32,893 bases of DNA. It comes from Acidobacteriota bacterium (lineage in GTDB: Bacteria > Acidobacteriota > Terriglobia > Acidiferrales > UBA7541). Below, piece after piece: positions 24,078 through 32,893 of the stretch. The DNA lies in contig PMES01000044.1 in assembly GCA_003154775.1 (NCBI GenBank), positions 1 to 32,893 on the forward strand, given 5' to 3'. The notes below the pieces were generated by a model. It searched no databases, was not told the DNA's origin, and saw nothing but the letters and a program-made list of their open reading frames with translations. Position 1 is the stretch's first letter, and every line of letters begins with the position of its first letter. Made by a program: the position numbers and the translations under genes.

Positions 24078-25904
24078 TTAGTTGTTTGCTCTTGGGGTCA
24101 TCGGAGGCTCGGGCAGCAGTGGCAAACGCTTGGGCTCCCCGCGCGCGCCACGCACCTCGACCTCTTCAAAGAGCAGCGAGGGCGCGACGACGGAGGCGGG
24201 CAAGCCACTCTGTGCCGTCCCGAACGTCCCGAGTGCCGTGCCAGAAATGCCCACGACCTGGCTCTGCATGTAGTTGTAAACGAAATCATCGCCGCCAATC
24301 GCGCTGATATTCCGCAGGGTCCGCGGGCTGAAGCCGGTAATGCGGGCCCCTCGCACCATTTCCTCGTGGCCGTCCTCCGGAAAGATCTTGTACACCACCA
24401 GCGGCAGACGATCCGTGGCGGCATTGCCCCCAAAGCTGGCCAGCAGTTCTTGAAAGTCCTCCTGGTGCATCAGGCTGATCGAAGGATTGTCCATCTGCCG
24501 CACGACCAGGCAGTAGCTCAGCTTCTCCGAACGGCAAGCATCCAGGAATTTCTTTTTCAGGTCGTCGCGGGCAACGGTTTCGGAGGAAGCAAAGAAGAGA
24601 TTGCTCATGGTTGGCTCGGGGTCGCTGAGGAAGGCCGAGCGGCCGTGGCCATTGGACTTGCCGAAGTCGGGTCCGGGGCGGCGCGACATCAGAAGATTCT
24701 CCAGTTTTCCTTCCTCGACGAGGCTTACCTTCTGCGCTGGTACTCCTTCCTCATCGATCGAATAACCGCCGATGAGCGGCGTGCCTTTGTAGTCTTTCGC
24801 GAAAGGATCATCCACGAGAGAAACCGTCAGAGGAAGAACGCGCGCGCCCACCTTGCCACTCCATTCGCTTCGCGCGCCCAGGCTGTTCATCAACTGATCC
24901 ATAACCTGCTGGAACGCCAGGGGAGGCCGCGCTCCGCTTAACGACGGGCTAAGAACCTCCGCAAGCAGTGAAGCGGCCGCGCGCGCTTCGAACAAAACCG
25001 GGCCCGTGTAATCCGGCGCCGTGGAAGCCGCGCGCATGGCCATCAATTCGCTCCCGGCAACGTTGAGGCCCTTGCGGACCGTGTCCACATTGGGAAGCTC
25101 GGCAGGCCGCGGCGCATAGCTGGAATAATAGTGACTCACCTGCATGCCATCGGCAGCCAGAGTGTTCATTCCCGCTTCGACGGCGGCGAAGCAATGATTG
25201 GCGCGAATCTCGGTGCCTTCACTCGTCAAGAGGTACTCGGTCGTGTACACCAGATAGTAGGTAACCCGCGATTCGTAGATCTGCGGGAAGGCTCGCAACG
25301 CGGCGGAAGTGTCGCGCGCTTCCTGCTCCCAATTGCGATTGGACCAGTCCGAGGGCACCAGCGGATCGATGTGTTGGACGGGCTCGACCTTCGCGAAGTC
25401 GTCGATATCGGAAGGGCGCGCCAGGCTGCTGAGATAGGCTTGTTTGCGGGAATAGGTTTCGACGGCTTCCTTGAAGGCCTGATCCGTGGCGATCCAAAGA
25501 TCCTGGCGCAGCGAATCGTAGTCGCGGTCGATGCCCACGTCCCCCGAGCGCCCGATGAATCCGCGAAAGCCCTCCTCACTGATGAAATTGGAGCTGTCCA
25601 GTTTATAATCCCCAACCCGCGCGGAAACACTCATTTGGCGTACGCGGCTGCGATTGGAAGAAACCAGCGCGCCGAATTCGGCCACCATTTCGCGGACGTC
25701 CATATCGAGCAGGCGATATTCCACGTAAAACGGGCGCACCGGCTGATCCGCCTGGGGGATTTGCAGTTGCAGGCGCGCTTTGGAGCGTGCCATTTCATCG
25801 CGCATGGCGCTCAGGGTGTGATCGTTGTCCGCGGGAGCCTGGGCCAAGGCGGCGGAAGCGGTGGAAAGTGCCAAGAAAATGGCCGCGAGCCGAAGGGTGC
25901 GCAT
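24078..25904 (-). CDS. Exported TldE/PmbA-like protein (metal-site-free partner of TldD)
   Basis: The 608-residue protein begins with a clear signal peptide (MRTLRLAAIFLALSTASAALA). Its body aligns by eye with the upstream TldD-like protein: ARAAASLLAEVLSPSLSGAR here against GRAAAVFFHEVFGHRAEGHR there, so the zinc motif HEVFGH has become AEVLSP (315-320). Further shared blocks are IDEEGVPAQKVSLVEEGKLENLLMSR and the C-terminal QVVGISGTALGTFG region. In the classical TldD/TldE protease only TldD binds zinc, so this protein probably forms the inactive half of a heterodimer. Its ATG overlaps the stop of the tldD-like gene (TAATG), with GGAGG upstream, indicating translational coupling and equal dosage. 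Secretion is unusual for this family. Confidence 0.85.
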   Translation of the reverse strand: MRTLRLAAIFLALSTASAALAQAPADNDHTLSAMRDEMARSKARLQLQIPQADQPVRPFYVEYRLLDMDVREMVAEFGALVSSNRSRVRQMSVSARVGDYKLDSSNFISEEGFRGFIGRSGDVGIDRDYDSLRQDLWIATDQAFKEAVETYSRKQAYLSSLARPSDIDDFAKVEPVQHIDPLVPSDWSNRNWEQEARDTSAALRAFPQIYESRVTYYLVYTTEYLLTSEGTEIRANHCFAAVEAGMNTLAADGMQVSHYYSSYAPRPAELPNVDTVRKGLNVAGSELMAMRAASTAPDYTGPVLFEARAAASLLAEVLSPSLSGARPPLAFQQVMDQLMNSLGARSEWSGKVGARVLPLTVSLVDDPFAKDYKGTPLIGGYSIDEEGVPAQKVSLVEEGKLENLLMSRRPGPDFGKSNGHGRSAFLSDPEPTMSNLFFASSETVARDDLKKKFLDACRSEKLSYCLVVRQMDNPSISLMHQEDFQELLASFGGNAATDRLPLVVYKIFPEDGHEEMVRGARITGFSPRTLRNISAIGGDDFVYNYMQSQVVGISGTALGTFGTAQSGLPASVVAPSLLFEEVEVRGARGEPKRLPLLPEPPMTPRANN

Positions 25905-27679
25905 TACTGGAGGCCTCCCGATTTTGCGTCGTCGTGCGCGGGCGGCGGCAGAATCGGCGGCCGGTCCGTGGATGTTTCCTTTTTCTGGACTTCCAATTCC
26001 GAAGTGAGGATGGCGGGAGAAGCGGCGGAGACCGGCACGGAACCTGACTCCGCGCCGCAATAGCCGTTAAAGACTTCCGGCGTATCCCCGGTGGCCACAA
26101 TCTTGGTCAACGCCGCGAGCGGTGTGCCGACGATGTCCACGCCGCGGACCAGTTCGTCCGGGCGCCCGTCGGCAAACACCTTGTAGACCACCAGCGGTTG
26201 CACCTGGAAGGCTTGCGGCTGTCCGCGGCCCGTAAAGGTGAAACCTCCGGCGATGTCATCAATGAGCAGGCCATAGGGCTTGCCCTGCTGCTTGACGAGT
26301 TCGATGAGTTTTGCGCGAAGCTGCGCGTTCGTCACCGTCTTGCTGCTTTCCACGATGAGGTTGCCCTGTCGCGAAACCGGCGTTGCGCCAATTTGCCGCC
26401 GGCCATGTCCATTGGAATGCGGGAACCCCTCCAGCGGCGAGCGCGACATCTCGAAGTTTTTCAGCACGCCGTGATCCACCAGAACCACGCGCTGTGCCGC
26501 CACACCTTCGTCGTCAAACTGGTAGTAGCCCAACAGGTCCTGGTTGCCCAGCTTCTTCATGGTTGTGTCATCAACGATGCTGAGGAATTCGGGGAGGATG
26601 GTTTCGCCCACCTTTTTGGCGAACGTCTGGCCTTCATTGACGTCCTTCTGGCGATGGCCCTCGGCACGATGCCCGAAAACTTCGTGGAAGAACACGGCGG
26701 CGGCGCGGCCTGTCAGCAGCGCCGGCCCCACCGTCGGATCGTTCAGGGGAGAGGCAACCAGGCCCTCCATCTCCTTGCGAAGCTGCGCCGCGGCAGCATA
26801 CACCGCTTTGTCGTCGGGTGCTTCAGAAGGAGTGACCCAATCGAAGTTGTAGTAGCGATCGATGTCCATACCATCGCTGGCCTTGCCTTGGATAAAGAGT
26901 TCCAGACGGTAGCGAATCTGGCCAAACTGCAGATGCGTGCCTTCGGTGTTCAACTGCATGATGTTTTCCGCATTCGCGGTAAAAGTGACGATGGAATTGA
27001 TGACCGCGGTGGACTGCCGGAAGTACCGGGTATAGTCGCGTACCTTCTGCTCCCATGGCTTGCGATCCAGAGTGAAGGAGACCCAGGCACCTGTGTAGGT
27101 CTGCGGCTTTTCGCGCGAAAAATCGGGCGCGCGGCCTTCTTCCGTTTGTACTTTCACTTCCTTGCCGGTCTTGATCTTGATGAGCGCTTCGGCGGCGGCG
27201 CGATATTGCTTGTCGGTTTCCAGCCAGATGGCGCGGCGCAGCACCTCGGGATCGTCGTCGAGCGGGGCATTGGTACCAGGGCCACCGTTTGGCGGCGTTC
27301 GGCCATCCACCTTGTGAGTGTCGTCGAGTTCGTAGCTGCCGGTGCGAACCGTAACTTCCAACCACCGATTCCGCGCCTCATCGCTGCTCAGAAGTGCCCC
27401 ATTGGAACCCGACACCGTGGCGCGCTGCGAGTCCGTAAGGGTGTAACCGATGTAATAGGCCGCGGGATCCTGCTCGCCAAGGGTCTTCAGCGAGCGGTCG
27501 AGCTCCGTTTTCATGGCGTCGAAAAGGGGCGAGGCTTTGGGTGCGCCGTCGGGCGGATCAGCCGATCTCACGGGAAGCGCGAGGAGAGCTGCGCCGAGAA
27601 GAGTGGTAGCCGCAAAGATGCGCCGGTAAAGACGCCCTTGCCAGACTGCGCCAATTGGAAGGTTCAAAGGATGCCTCAC
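25904..27679 (-). CDS. Exported TldD-like zinc metalloprotease (U62 family)
   Basis: TldD-type proteases, with TldE, cleave unfolded peptides and mature some ribosomal peptides. The 591-residue protein has the zinc-binding H332-E-V-F-G-H337 motif, downstream DDEGVAAQRVVLVDHGVLKNF and a late YCGAESGSVPVSAASPAIL segment equivalent to the conserved CG region. Unlike the cytosolic enzymes it has a hydrophobic N-terminal segment (IFAATTLLGAALLALPVRSA, 21-40) that looks like a signal peptide with a long basic n-region. The start is a GTG at 27679; no ATG occurs until residue 56, and TCTAAT lies 5 nt upstream. It overlaps the tldE-like gene by one base. It diverges from the kinase gene across 176 nt. 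Confidence 0.87.
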   Translation of the reverse strand: MRHPLNLPIGAVWQGRLYRRIFAATTLLGAALLALPVRSADPPDGAPKASPLFDAMKTELDRSLKTLGEQDPAAYYIGYTLTDSQRATVSGSNGALLSSDEARNRWLEVTVRTGSYELDDTHKVDGRTPPNGGPGTNAPLDDDPEVLRRAIWLETDKQYRAAAEALIKIKTGKEVKVQTEEGRAPDFSREKPQTYTGAWVSFTLDRKPWEQKVRDYTRYFRQSTAVINSIVTFTANAENIMQLNTEGTHLQFGQIRYRLELFIQGKASDGMDIDRYYNFDWVTPSEAPDDKAVYAAAAQLRKEMEGLVASPLNDPTVGPALLTGRAAAVFFHEVFGHRAEGHRQKDVNEGQTFAKKVGETILPEFLSIVDDTTMKKLGNQDLLGYYQFDDEGVAAQRVVLVDHGVLKNFEMSRSPLEGFPHSNGHGRRQIGATPVSRQGNLIVESSKTVTNAQLRAKLIELVKQQGKPYGLLIDDIAGGFTFTGRGQPQAFQVQPLVVYKVFADGRPDELVRGVDIVGTPLAALTKIVATGDTPEVFNGYCGAESGSVPVSAASPAILTSELEVQKKETSTDRPPILPPPAHDDAKSGGLQ

Positions 27680-27684
27680 TCTGG

Positions 27685-27690
27685 ATTAGA
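27685..27690 (-). promoter_or_regulatory. -10-like hexamer at the tldD-like gene
   Basis: On the minus strand TCTAAT (5 of 6 consensus) ends 5 nt before the GTG at 27679. No ribosome site and no clear -35 are present. Confidence 0.3.
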
Positions 27691-27817
27691 CGAAAATAGT
27701 GAGTCTTCAGTGTACGTCAGGCGGGCGCGTGAGACAAAGCGCAGCCGCCGGGGCGTGTTGCTGGTCAGTCTCCAATCACCGGGACTTGGCCGCGTGGCCG
27801 AGCAGGATGTCGCGCGA

Positions 27818-27846
27818 TTGCCTGCGTGGAGTGGCTGGGGTAAACT
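27818..27846 (+). promoter_or_regulatory. Candidate promoter of the Ser/Thr kinase gene (near-leaderless)
   Basis: TTGCCT (27818-27823), a 17-nt spacer and TAAACT (27841-27846) form a good sigma70-type promoter. The expected transcription start (about 27853) is within three bases of the GTG start at 27856, and there is no Shine-Dalgarno sequence. This is the clearest leaderless-type promoter in the window. Confidence 0.55.
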
Positions 27847-27855
27847 CCAGGGCCA

Positions 27856-30525
27856 GTGGCGGATACTTCCTCTATTGTCGGCCGCACCATCTCCCACTAC
27901 ACCGTCCTCGAAAAACTTGGCGGCGGCGGTATGGGCGTGGTCTACAAGGCTGAGGACACTCGCCTTCGTCGCTTCGTCGCGCTGAAGTTTTTGCCACCGG
28001 AAGTTGCCGGCGACCCGCAGGCACTGGCCCGTTTTCAGCGCGAAGCGCAAGCCGCATCTGCGCTGAATCACCCCAATATTTGCACGATTTACGACATTGG
28101 CGAACAGCATGGGCAGGCGTTCATCGCCATGGAGTCTCTGGATGGGACAACGCTGAAGCATCTCATCGCCGGGAAGCCCCTCGAGACGGAACTTCTGCTC
28201 ACACTGGCGATTGAGATTGCCGACGCCTTGGACGCCGCTCACGCCGAAGGCATCATCCACCGTGACATCAAGCCCGCCAATATTTTCGTGACCAAGCGGG
28301 GACGCGCCAAAATTCTCGATTTCGGGCTGGCGAAGCTGTCGGTCACGGGAGATCGCGCGGCCGACACGACGACAGGTTCGGACGAAATGTCCGGGGGCAC
28401 GACGTCGGAGCATCTAACCGGTGCGGGATCTACGCTCGGCACGATCGCTTACATGTCGCCGGAGCAGGTGAGCGCCAAGGAACTGGACGCACGAACCGAT
28501 TTGTTCTCGTTCGGAGTTGTCTTGTACGAAATGGCCACAGGCGTGACGCCGTTTCGCGCTGAAAGTACTGGACTAATCTTCGACGCCATCCTGAACCGCG
28601 CTCCGCTGCCCCCGGGACAACTGAATCCTGACATGCCGGCCGAGCTGGGACGGATCGTCCACCGAGCGCTGGAGAAAGATCCGGGTCTCCGTTACCAGAC
28701 CGCCGCGGAACTTCGCGACGACCTGAAACGCTTGAAACGCGAGTTGGATTCCGGCCGCTCCGGGGCAATCTCTGCTCGACCGGGTGCGCTCGAAGAAGTT
28801 CGCAGAACCCGCGCACATCGTCGATGGCACACATGGGCCGTCGTTGCCGGTAGCGCTCTCATCGCCATCGTGGCATTTCTCGGTTATGTCTTAACGCGCC
28901 CGGTGGCGCCGCCCCGGGTGCTGCGAACTGTCCAGCTCACCAACACGAATCGGCCGAAATCAGGCATAGTCACGGACGGCACGCGGCTTTACTTCATCGA
29001 GGGCCAATCGGGCCTTTCCCAAACCTCCGTGAATGGCGGCGAGACGTTTCCCATACCTACCTCCTTGGAGGACACTGGCTTTTCTAACGTTTTCGATATC
29101 TCGCCAGACGGTTCTTTGCTCTTGATGAATACAGCCCGAGGGACGTCTCTCGACGGCCCTCTTTGGAGCGTCCCTGTGCTTGGCGGTTCGCCCCGTCGAT
29201 TGGGCAGCCTTGAGGGCCACGCCGGTGCGTGGTCGCCAGACGGGCAGAGGATGGCCTACTGCAAAGGGAACGAGATATTGCTGGCGACGAGTGATGGCGG
29301 TGAACCGCGCCGGCTCTTGCTAGCGGCTGGAACCTCTAGCGATCTCCGCTGGTCGCCCGACGGCTCCATTTTGCGTTTTACCTTGAACGATCCCAAGACC
29401 AATAACCGCTCCATCTGGCAAGTTTCAGCGGAGGGCGGCAATCTTCGTGCCCTGCTTCCGGGTTGGAACAGCACACCCAACGAATGCTGTGGCAAGTGGA
29501 CGCCGGACGGAAGGTACTTCCTCTTCCAGGCTGTCCGCGATGGGACGGCAAACCTTTGGGCCCTGAACGAACATGGTGGCCTTTTCGGTTCAACTCCGCG
29601 GGAGCCGGTTCAGTTGACGACTGGACCAATGAATGTAGGTAATCCCGTCCCGAGCCGCGATGGGAAAAGGCTCTTCGCCCAAGGCTGGCAGCCCCGAGGG
29701 GAATTGGTGCGCTACGACGCCAAATCAGGACAATTCGCGCCTTACCTTTCGGGAATTTCGGCCATGGGACTCGACTTCTCTCGTGATGGCGAGTGGGTCG
29801 CCTACAATGATGGCTCCGATGGCACCATGTGGCGAAGTAAGGTTGACGGAACCCAAAAGCTGCAACTTGTTTTCCCGCCGATGCAGGCCTACCTGCCTCG
29901 CTGGTCTCCGGATGGCAAGCAGATTGCCTTCTCTGGTCATCCGCCCGGCGAACCCTGGCAAATCTATATTGTTCCCGCCGAGGGAGGCTCTCCCGATCTG
30001 ATCTATCGAAGTGCAACCAACTACGTGGACCCCAGTTGGTCTCCAGACGGCACATCGCTGGCCTTCGGAGAGAATTCACTGAACAATCAGGGGTCAGCGG
30101 TCTACGTCCTCGATCTGAAGACGCGGAAAGCCTCGAAGTTGCCAGAATCCGACGGCCTCTATTCTCCACGCTGGTCCCCTGACGGACGCTACATTGCGGC
30201 CATTCCGCTGGATTCTCTCAAGCTTATGCTTTTTGATCTCACCACTCAGAAATGGACCGCGCTCGCCGAGATTTTCGTAGCCTATCCGACGTGGTCCCGG
30301 GATGGGCGCTATTTGTATTTTGACGGCATTCTCGACAACCAGGAAGGCTCTTTCCGCGTGCAAATCTCCGACCGCAAACTGGAGCGCCTTTTCAGTCTGA
30401 AGGGGTTTCAGGCGGCCGGAGGAGCCTTCGGAAACTGGAGCGGCCTCGCCCCAGACGGATCTCCGTTGTTTGTCCGCGACGCCAGCATCCAGGAGATCTA
30501 CGCTCTCGATGTGGAGATGCCCTAA
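27856..30525 (+). CDS. Transmembrane Ser/Thr protein kinase with extracytoplasmic PD40/TolB-like propeller
   Basis: This 889-residue PknB-type receptor kinase has a cytosolic catalytic domain: glycine loop [10 protein letters not shown]44 (VALKF), H135-R-D137-IKPAN, D155-F-G and [10 protein letters not shown]. All catalytic residues are present, so it should be active. One membrane helix follows (about 327-346, [20 protein letters not shown]). The outer part (about 365-889) has repeated W-S-P-D-G units ([36 protein letters not shown]) typical of PD40/TolB beta-propellers, probably a ligand or protein sensor. The GTG at 27856 starts right at the kinase domain and follows a strong promoter without a ribosome site. 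The gene converges with the GH5 gene, 20 nt between stops. Confidence 0.93.
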   Translation: MADTSSIVGRTISHYTVLEKLGGGGMGVVYKAEDTRLRRFVALKFLPPEVAGDPQALARFQREAQAASALNHPNICTIYDIGEQHGQAFIAMESLDGTTLKHLIAGKPLETELLLTLAIEIADALDAAHAEGIIHRDIKPANIFVTKRGRAKILDFGLAKLSVTGDRAADTTTGSDEMSGGTTSEHLTGAGSTLGTIAYMSPEQVSAKELDARTDLFSFGVVLYEMATGVTPFRAESTGLIFDAILNRAPLPPGQLNPDMPAELGRIVHRALEKDPGLRYQTAAELRDDLKRLKRELDSGRSGAISARPGALEEVRRTRAHRRWHTWAVVAGSALIAIVAFLGYVLTRPVAPPRVLRTVQLTNTNRPKSGIVTDGTRLYFIEGQSGLSQTSVNGGETFPIPTSLEDTGFSNVFDISPDGSLLLMNTARGTSLDGPLWSVPVLGGSPRRLGSLEGHAGAWSPDGQRMAYCKGNEILLATSDGGEPRRLLLAAGTSSDLRWSPDGSILRFTLNDPKTNNRSIWQVSAEGGNLRALLPGWNSTPNECCGKWTPDGRYFLFQAVRDGTANLWALNEHGGLFGSTPREPVQLTTGPMNVGNPVPSRDGKRLFAQGWQPRGELVRYDAKSGQFAPYLSGISAMGLDFSRDGEWVAYNDGSDGTMWRSKVDGTQKLQLVFPPMQAYLPRWSPDGKQIAFSGHPPGEPWQIYIVPAEGGSPDLIYRSATNYVDPSWSPDGTSLAFGENSLNNQGSAVYVLDLKTRKASKLPESDGLYSPRWSPDGRYIAAIPLDSLKLMLFDLTTQKWTALAEIFVAYPTWSRDGRYLYFDGILDNQEGSFRVQISDRKLERLFSLKGFQAAGGAFGNWSGLAPDGSPLFVRDASIQEIYALDVEMP

Positions 30526-30545
30526 TCTCCCTAGCCCGCCACCGG

Positions 30546-31874
30546 TCAGGCCTTCATCTTTTTCTGCAAAAGCGCGAGTAGCGGTCGATCGAGCTGATGT
30601 CCCTGCCAATCCTCGAATTTTGTTCCCGGGCGTTCCGTATCGAGTACACCAAAGGACCCGCGGAAATTCCACAAGGCCCAGCCGGACTTCAATTCACCCA
30701 GAGTGTCGAGTGTGTCGCTAAACCACGCCAACACCACCTCGGGCGGCGTGTGCTTGTAACAACCCATCTCGCCGAAGTGAATGGGAACACCCTGGGTTGC
30801 AAGACTGGCCCAGGGATGAAAGAGCGTCCCGAGCGTTTGGCGATCATAAATGATTTTCCCTTTGTCGTCCCTAAGAGGCCATGTGGGCAGCGGCTCTGAG
30901 CCGGTGAGGATACCACGCACCCACTCGCATTGGTGGTGTGTGACTTGAATCGGAGTGTAGGTGTGACCGCTTTGCAGCATGCCAGTGCCGAAGAGATCCG
31001 GGATTGGCGAGCCTCCTCCCGGATAGCCGTCGGTTATGACCATGCGCTGCGGGTCGCGCGTGCGAATCGCCTCCGTGGCCGCCTTGGCCACACGCGTATA
31101 GTCCTTGGCATGACGTTGCAGCATTTCGGAGTTAAAAAAGTCGGTCGTTTTGGCTGGGCCGCGTTTCTGGAGCTCTGCAAGCTCAGTCGCGTTCGGGGGA
31201 ACGATGGGCTCGTTCACCAGGTTGAAGCTGAGCCGCTTGCTTGGAATGCCCTTGTAGCGTTCGGCGAAGAAGCTCCATTGATGAACGAAAGCATCGAGTG
31301 CGCGCGGATCGGTGAATACGCTGGTCTTTTCCTTCGTGACCGCGATGCCTGTCAGCTTTTCGTCCATCGTGTCGAGAATGCAGAAGCCCGGGGCACGGTG
31401 AAGACAAATGTTCACGTGAATTCCGTATTGTTCTCCCAGCCGGATGGCTCGGTCGATCGGTTCGATCTGCTTTTCGTTGATGGTGAAGAGATCGGGGGCC
31501 GTCCAAAAGCGATAATCCATGGGCAAGCGCAACCAGTTGAAGCCCCAATCGCGAATCCAGCGGAAGTCGCTCTCGAGGAACATCCCGTCGTTCTTGTAGG
31601 GGAAATATTTCATCCAGTCGGGATCGGTGGAAAAGTATTCCAGCAGATTGAAACCGTACCAGGGCGGATTGTTCGCGGGTGTTTGGGATTGCGGCAGACT
31701 GGATTCATTTAAAGACGTACCCTCCCCAAGGAATGCGACGCCCGCAAATGCAGAAGGCAAAATAGCGGCAGATGCAACTGCGGCGGCGGAATTAAGCAGA
31801 CTGCGGCGCGTGAAACGAGTCAAGCCTGGCTGTGGGGCCGGTGATTCTGGTCGATCGTTGCTCCCTTTCCCCAT
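30546..31874 (-). CDS. Tat-exported glycoside hydrolase family 5 (cellulase-like) enzyme
   Basis: The 442-residue protein has a twin-arginine signal (T-R23-R24-SLL, then the hydrophobic stretch SAAAVASAAILPSAFAG), so it should be exported folded. The (beta/alpha)8 hydrolase domain shows the GH5 hallmarks: RLPMDYRFW, the acid/base E222 in LVNEP, H304-T-Y in SGHTYTP, and the nucleophile E369 in HFGEMG, with a late aromatic WALWNFRG. GH5 enzymes cut beta-1,4-glucans, mannans or related links; the specificity cannot be read from this. The start is the ATG at 31874 with GGGAG upstream; a GTG just before it is the alternative. It is followed on the same strand, 252 nt upstream, by the SMP-30-like gene. 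Confidence 0.88.
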   Translation of the reverse strand: MGKGSNDRPESPAPQPGLTRFTRRSLLNSAAAVASAAILPSAFAGVAFLGEGTSLNESSLPQSQTPANNPPWYGFNLLEYFSTDPDWMKYFPYKNDGMFLESDFRWIRDWGFNWLRLPMDYRFWTAPDLFTINEKQIEPIDRAIRLGEQYGIHVNICLHRAPGFCILDTMDEKLTGIAVTKEKTSVFTDPRALDAFVHQWSFFAERYKGIPSKRLSFNLVNEPIVPPNATELAELQKRGPAKTTDFFNSEMLQRHAKDYTRVAKAATEAIRTRDPQRMVITDGYPGGGSPIPDLFGTGMLQSGHTYTPIQVTHHQCEWVRGILTGSEPLPTWPLRDDKGKIIYDRQTLGTLFHPWASLATQGVPIHFGEMGCYKHTPPEVVLAWFSDTLDTLGELKSGWALWNFRGSFGVLDTERPGTKFEDWQGHQLDRPLLALLQKKMKA

Positions 31875-31890
31875 CACTCACACTCCCTAA

Positions 31891-32085
31891 CCGGAATTTG
31901 CGATTTGGACCTCTAACGCGCACATCGTATCTTTCTCCCACCCTGGACACAATGAATTTGCCAAGCTGTTGGTACATCGCCCACCAGCGCCGCTCCCAGT
32001 CATTTGGTCAGATGGAAGCGCGCAATTCACAATCTCCGCGCCTTACCGGCTGTTCAAGCTCGTGGAAGAACGCGTGCGTGAATAG
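31891..32085 (+). other. Start-less 64-codon open frame, possible gene remnant
   Basis: In the 252-nt gap between the two minus-strand genes, a + strand frame runs from just after a TAA (31888-31890) to a TAG (32083-32085). It has a protein-like look at its end (PYRLFKLVEERVRE) but no ATG or GTG start, and third positions are only weakly C/G-biased. It may be the 3' remnant of a lost gene or chance. Nothing else recognisable lies in this gap. Confidence 0.15.
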
Positions 32086-32126
32086 GAAGGTCCAGCCAAA
32101 AAGCGGCAGAGACTAGCGCCAAGTTC

Positions 32127-32893
32127 CTACCTCGCGCGGCCGTAAAAGCGGAAGCGATTTTCGGGCTGGCCTCGTATTTCCGTTTGAATCGAGAAGAGGC
32201 TTCCGGCCAAGCGATCCCCGCGCGGAGCTTCGGCGGAGGCGGTGGTGACGAAAAGGGTCGTGAGACCGCCGCCGCCAAATGCGCAGGTCGTAATATTTTT
32301 CACTGGCATCTCGACCACGCGGTCAATTTGCCCGTCCGGCGCAACTCGCACGATGCAATTTCCATAGAACCGGCAGTTCCAGAGATAGCCTTCCGAGTCC
32401 ACCGCCGAGCCGTCGGGAAATCCGCGCGCGAAACCTTGAAGAAAAGGGCGTTCATTTGAGATCGCGCCCGTCGAAGAATCGTAGTCATAAACCCAAACCA
32501 CGTTTGCGAGCGTGTCTCCGAAATAAAAGCGGCGGCGATCGGGACTCCACGCAAGCGTGTTGGCGATTCCAACTCCTTTTCGCCAGGTAGTCGCTTTGCC
32601 ATCCGGATCGACACGAACAAGGATGCCGTCCTGTCCCCCGGCTTCACTCGCGGAACCATCGGCATTCACGTTGTTGCGCATCGACCCCATCCAGAGCGAT
32701 CCGCGCGGATCGCACCGCGCGTCGTTCAAGCGGACCGCCGGCCATCCGTCGAGCAGGAAAAGCGGATTGTGACGCGCATCCTTGGCAGGCTCCCAGAGAA
32801 TCACGCGCGAGCCTAGCACGACAACAAGCACATCCTCGCGATCGGTCAACGCGAGAGAAGTGACCGGTTCATCGGGTGGTCTCAATGGGTCGA
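32127..32893 (-). CDS. SMP-30/gluconolactonase-like enzyme, 5' end beyond the window
   Basis: SMP-30/gluconolactonase/LRE-like proteins are six-bladed propellers that hydrolyse sugar lactones with one divalent metal. The 255 codons present carry family blocks: RLNDARCDPRGSLWMGSM, IANTLAWSPDRRRFYFGDT (with the metal-binding Asn region) and GFPDGSAVDSEGYLWNC (with the conserved Asp). The frame stays open to the edge at 32893. About 30-50 N-terminal residues, including the usual first metal ligand Glu, are missing, so no start is assigned; the TTG at 32885 is only an internal codon. With the GH5 hydrolase on the same strand it suggests sugar catabolism, but co-transcription across 252 nt is not shown. 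Confidence 0.85.
   Translation of the reverse strand, partial: DPLRPPDEPVTSLALTDREDVLVVVLGSRVILWEPAKDARHNPLFLLDGWPAVRLNDARCDPRGSLWMGSMRNNVNADGSASEAGGQDGILVRVDPDGKATTWRKGVGIANTLAWSPDRRRFYFGDTLANVVWVYDYDSSTGAISNERPFLQGFARGFPDGSAVDSEGYLWNCRFYGNCIVRVAPDGQIDRVVEMPVKNITTCAFGGGGLTTLFVTTASAEAPRGDRLAGSLFSIQTEIRGQPENRFRFYGRAR

Noticed and set aside
25905-26060. N-terminal extension of the TldE-like protein
   Set aside because: The internal ATG at 25904 begins a textbook signal peptide, has GGAGG upstream and overlaps the previous stop.
26198-27985. 595-codon open frame on the + strand opposite the tldD-like gene
   Set aside because: It is an antisense shadow of the TldD-like gene and runs into the kinase promoter; no family features.

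Overview
The window is a GC-rich bacterial chromosome segment and most likely comes from an acidobacterium (Acidobacteriota). That is inferred from the gene mix: a Ser/Thr kinase fused to PD40/TolB-type repeats, exported TldD/TldE-like proteins, a GH18-deacetylase-GT2 fusion, many C-ending codons, and several dispersed palindromic repeat elements. No rRNA, tRNA, CRISPR array, phage module or transposase gene was found. About 20 genes occupy most of the sequence.

Layout. 138-1253 (-): a Rieske oxygenase alpha subunit. 1534-8210 (+): a co-directional housekeeping run of prfA, a membrane protein with decapeptide repeats, prmC, dinB, an RsbU/SpoIIE-type phosphatase and a CCA-adding enzyme. 8432-10852 (+): lon, with its own promoter and a strong terminator. 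10998-13321: a hypothetical gene, a YbjQ-type gene (-) and a ceramide-glucosyltransferase-like GT. 13322-13703: a long non-coding leader with a predicted three-way-junction RNA ahead of a LuxR-type regulator. 14325-14785: a patch of palindromic repeats around a small damaged gene. 14786-21249: envelope and transport genes (trifunctional polysaccharide enzyme, GT-C membrane glycosyltransferase, CDF metal exporter). 21396-27679: exported peptidases (an M1-like protein, then a translationally coupled TldD/TldE-like pair). 27856-30525: a sensor-type Ser/Thr kinase. 30546-32893 (-): a Tat-exported GH5 hydrolase and an SMP-30/gluconolactonase-like enzyme cut by the window end.

Main observations. 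(1) prmC carries a 150-bp in-frame insertion made of nested palindromes and flanked by a 9-bp direct repeat. Removing it restores an ordinary PrmC sequence, so it looks like a palindromic mobile element that is translated inside an essential-type gene. (2) A second, unrelated palindromic element appears to have destroyed the stop codon of a small gene near 14684. (3) The luxR leader folds on paper into a closed three-way junction followed by hairpins, one of which contains a perfect Shine-Dalgarno sequence. (4) Several genes lack a Shine-Dalgarno sequence and have a -10-like hexamer 5-9 nt before the start codon, as expected for leaderless transcripts. (5) The TldD/TldE-like pair is predicted to be exported, and only one partner keeps the HExxxH metal site. 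All functional calls rest on reading motifs by eye; no database search was run.
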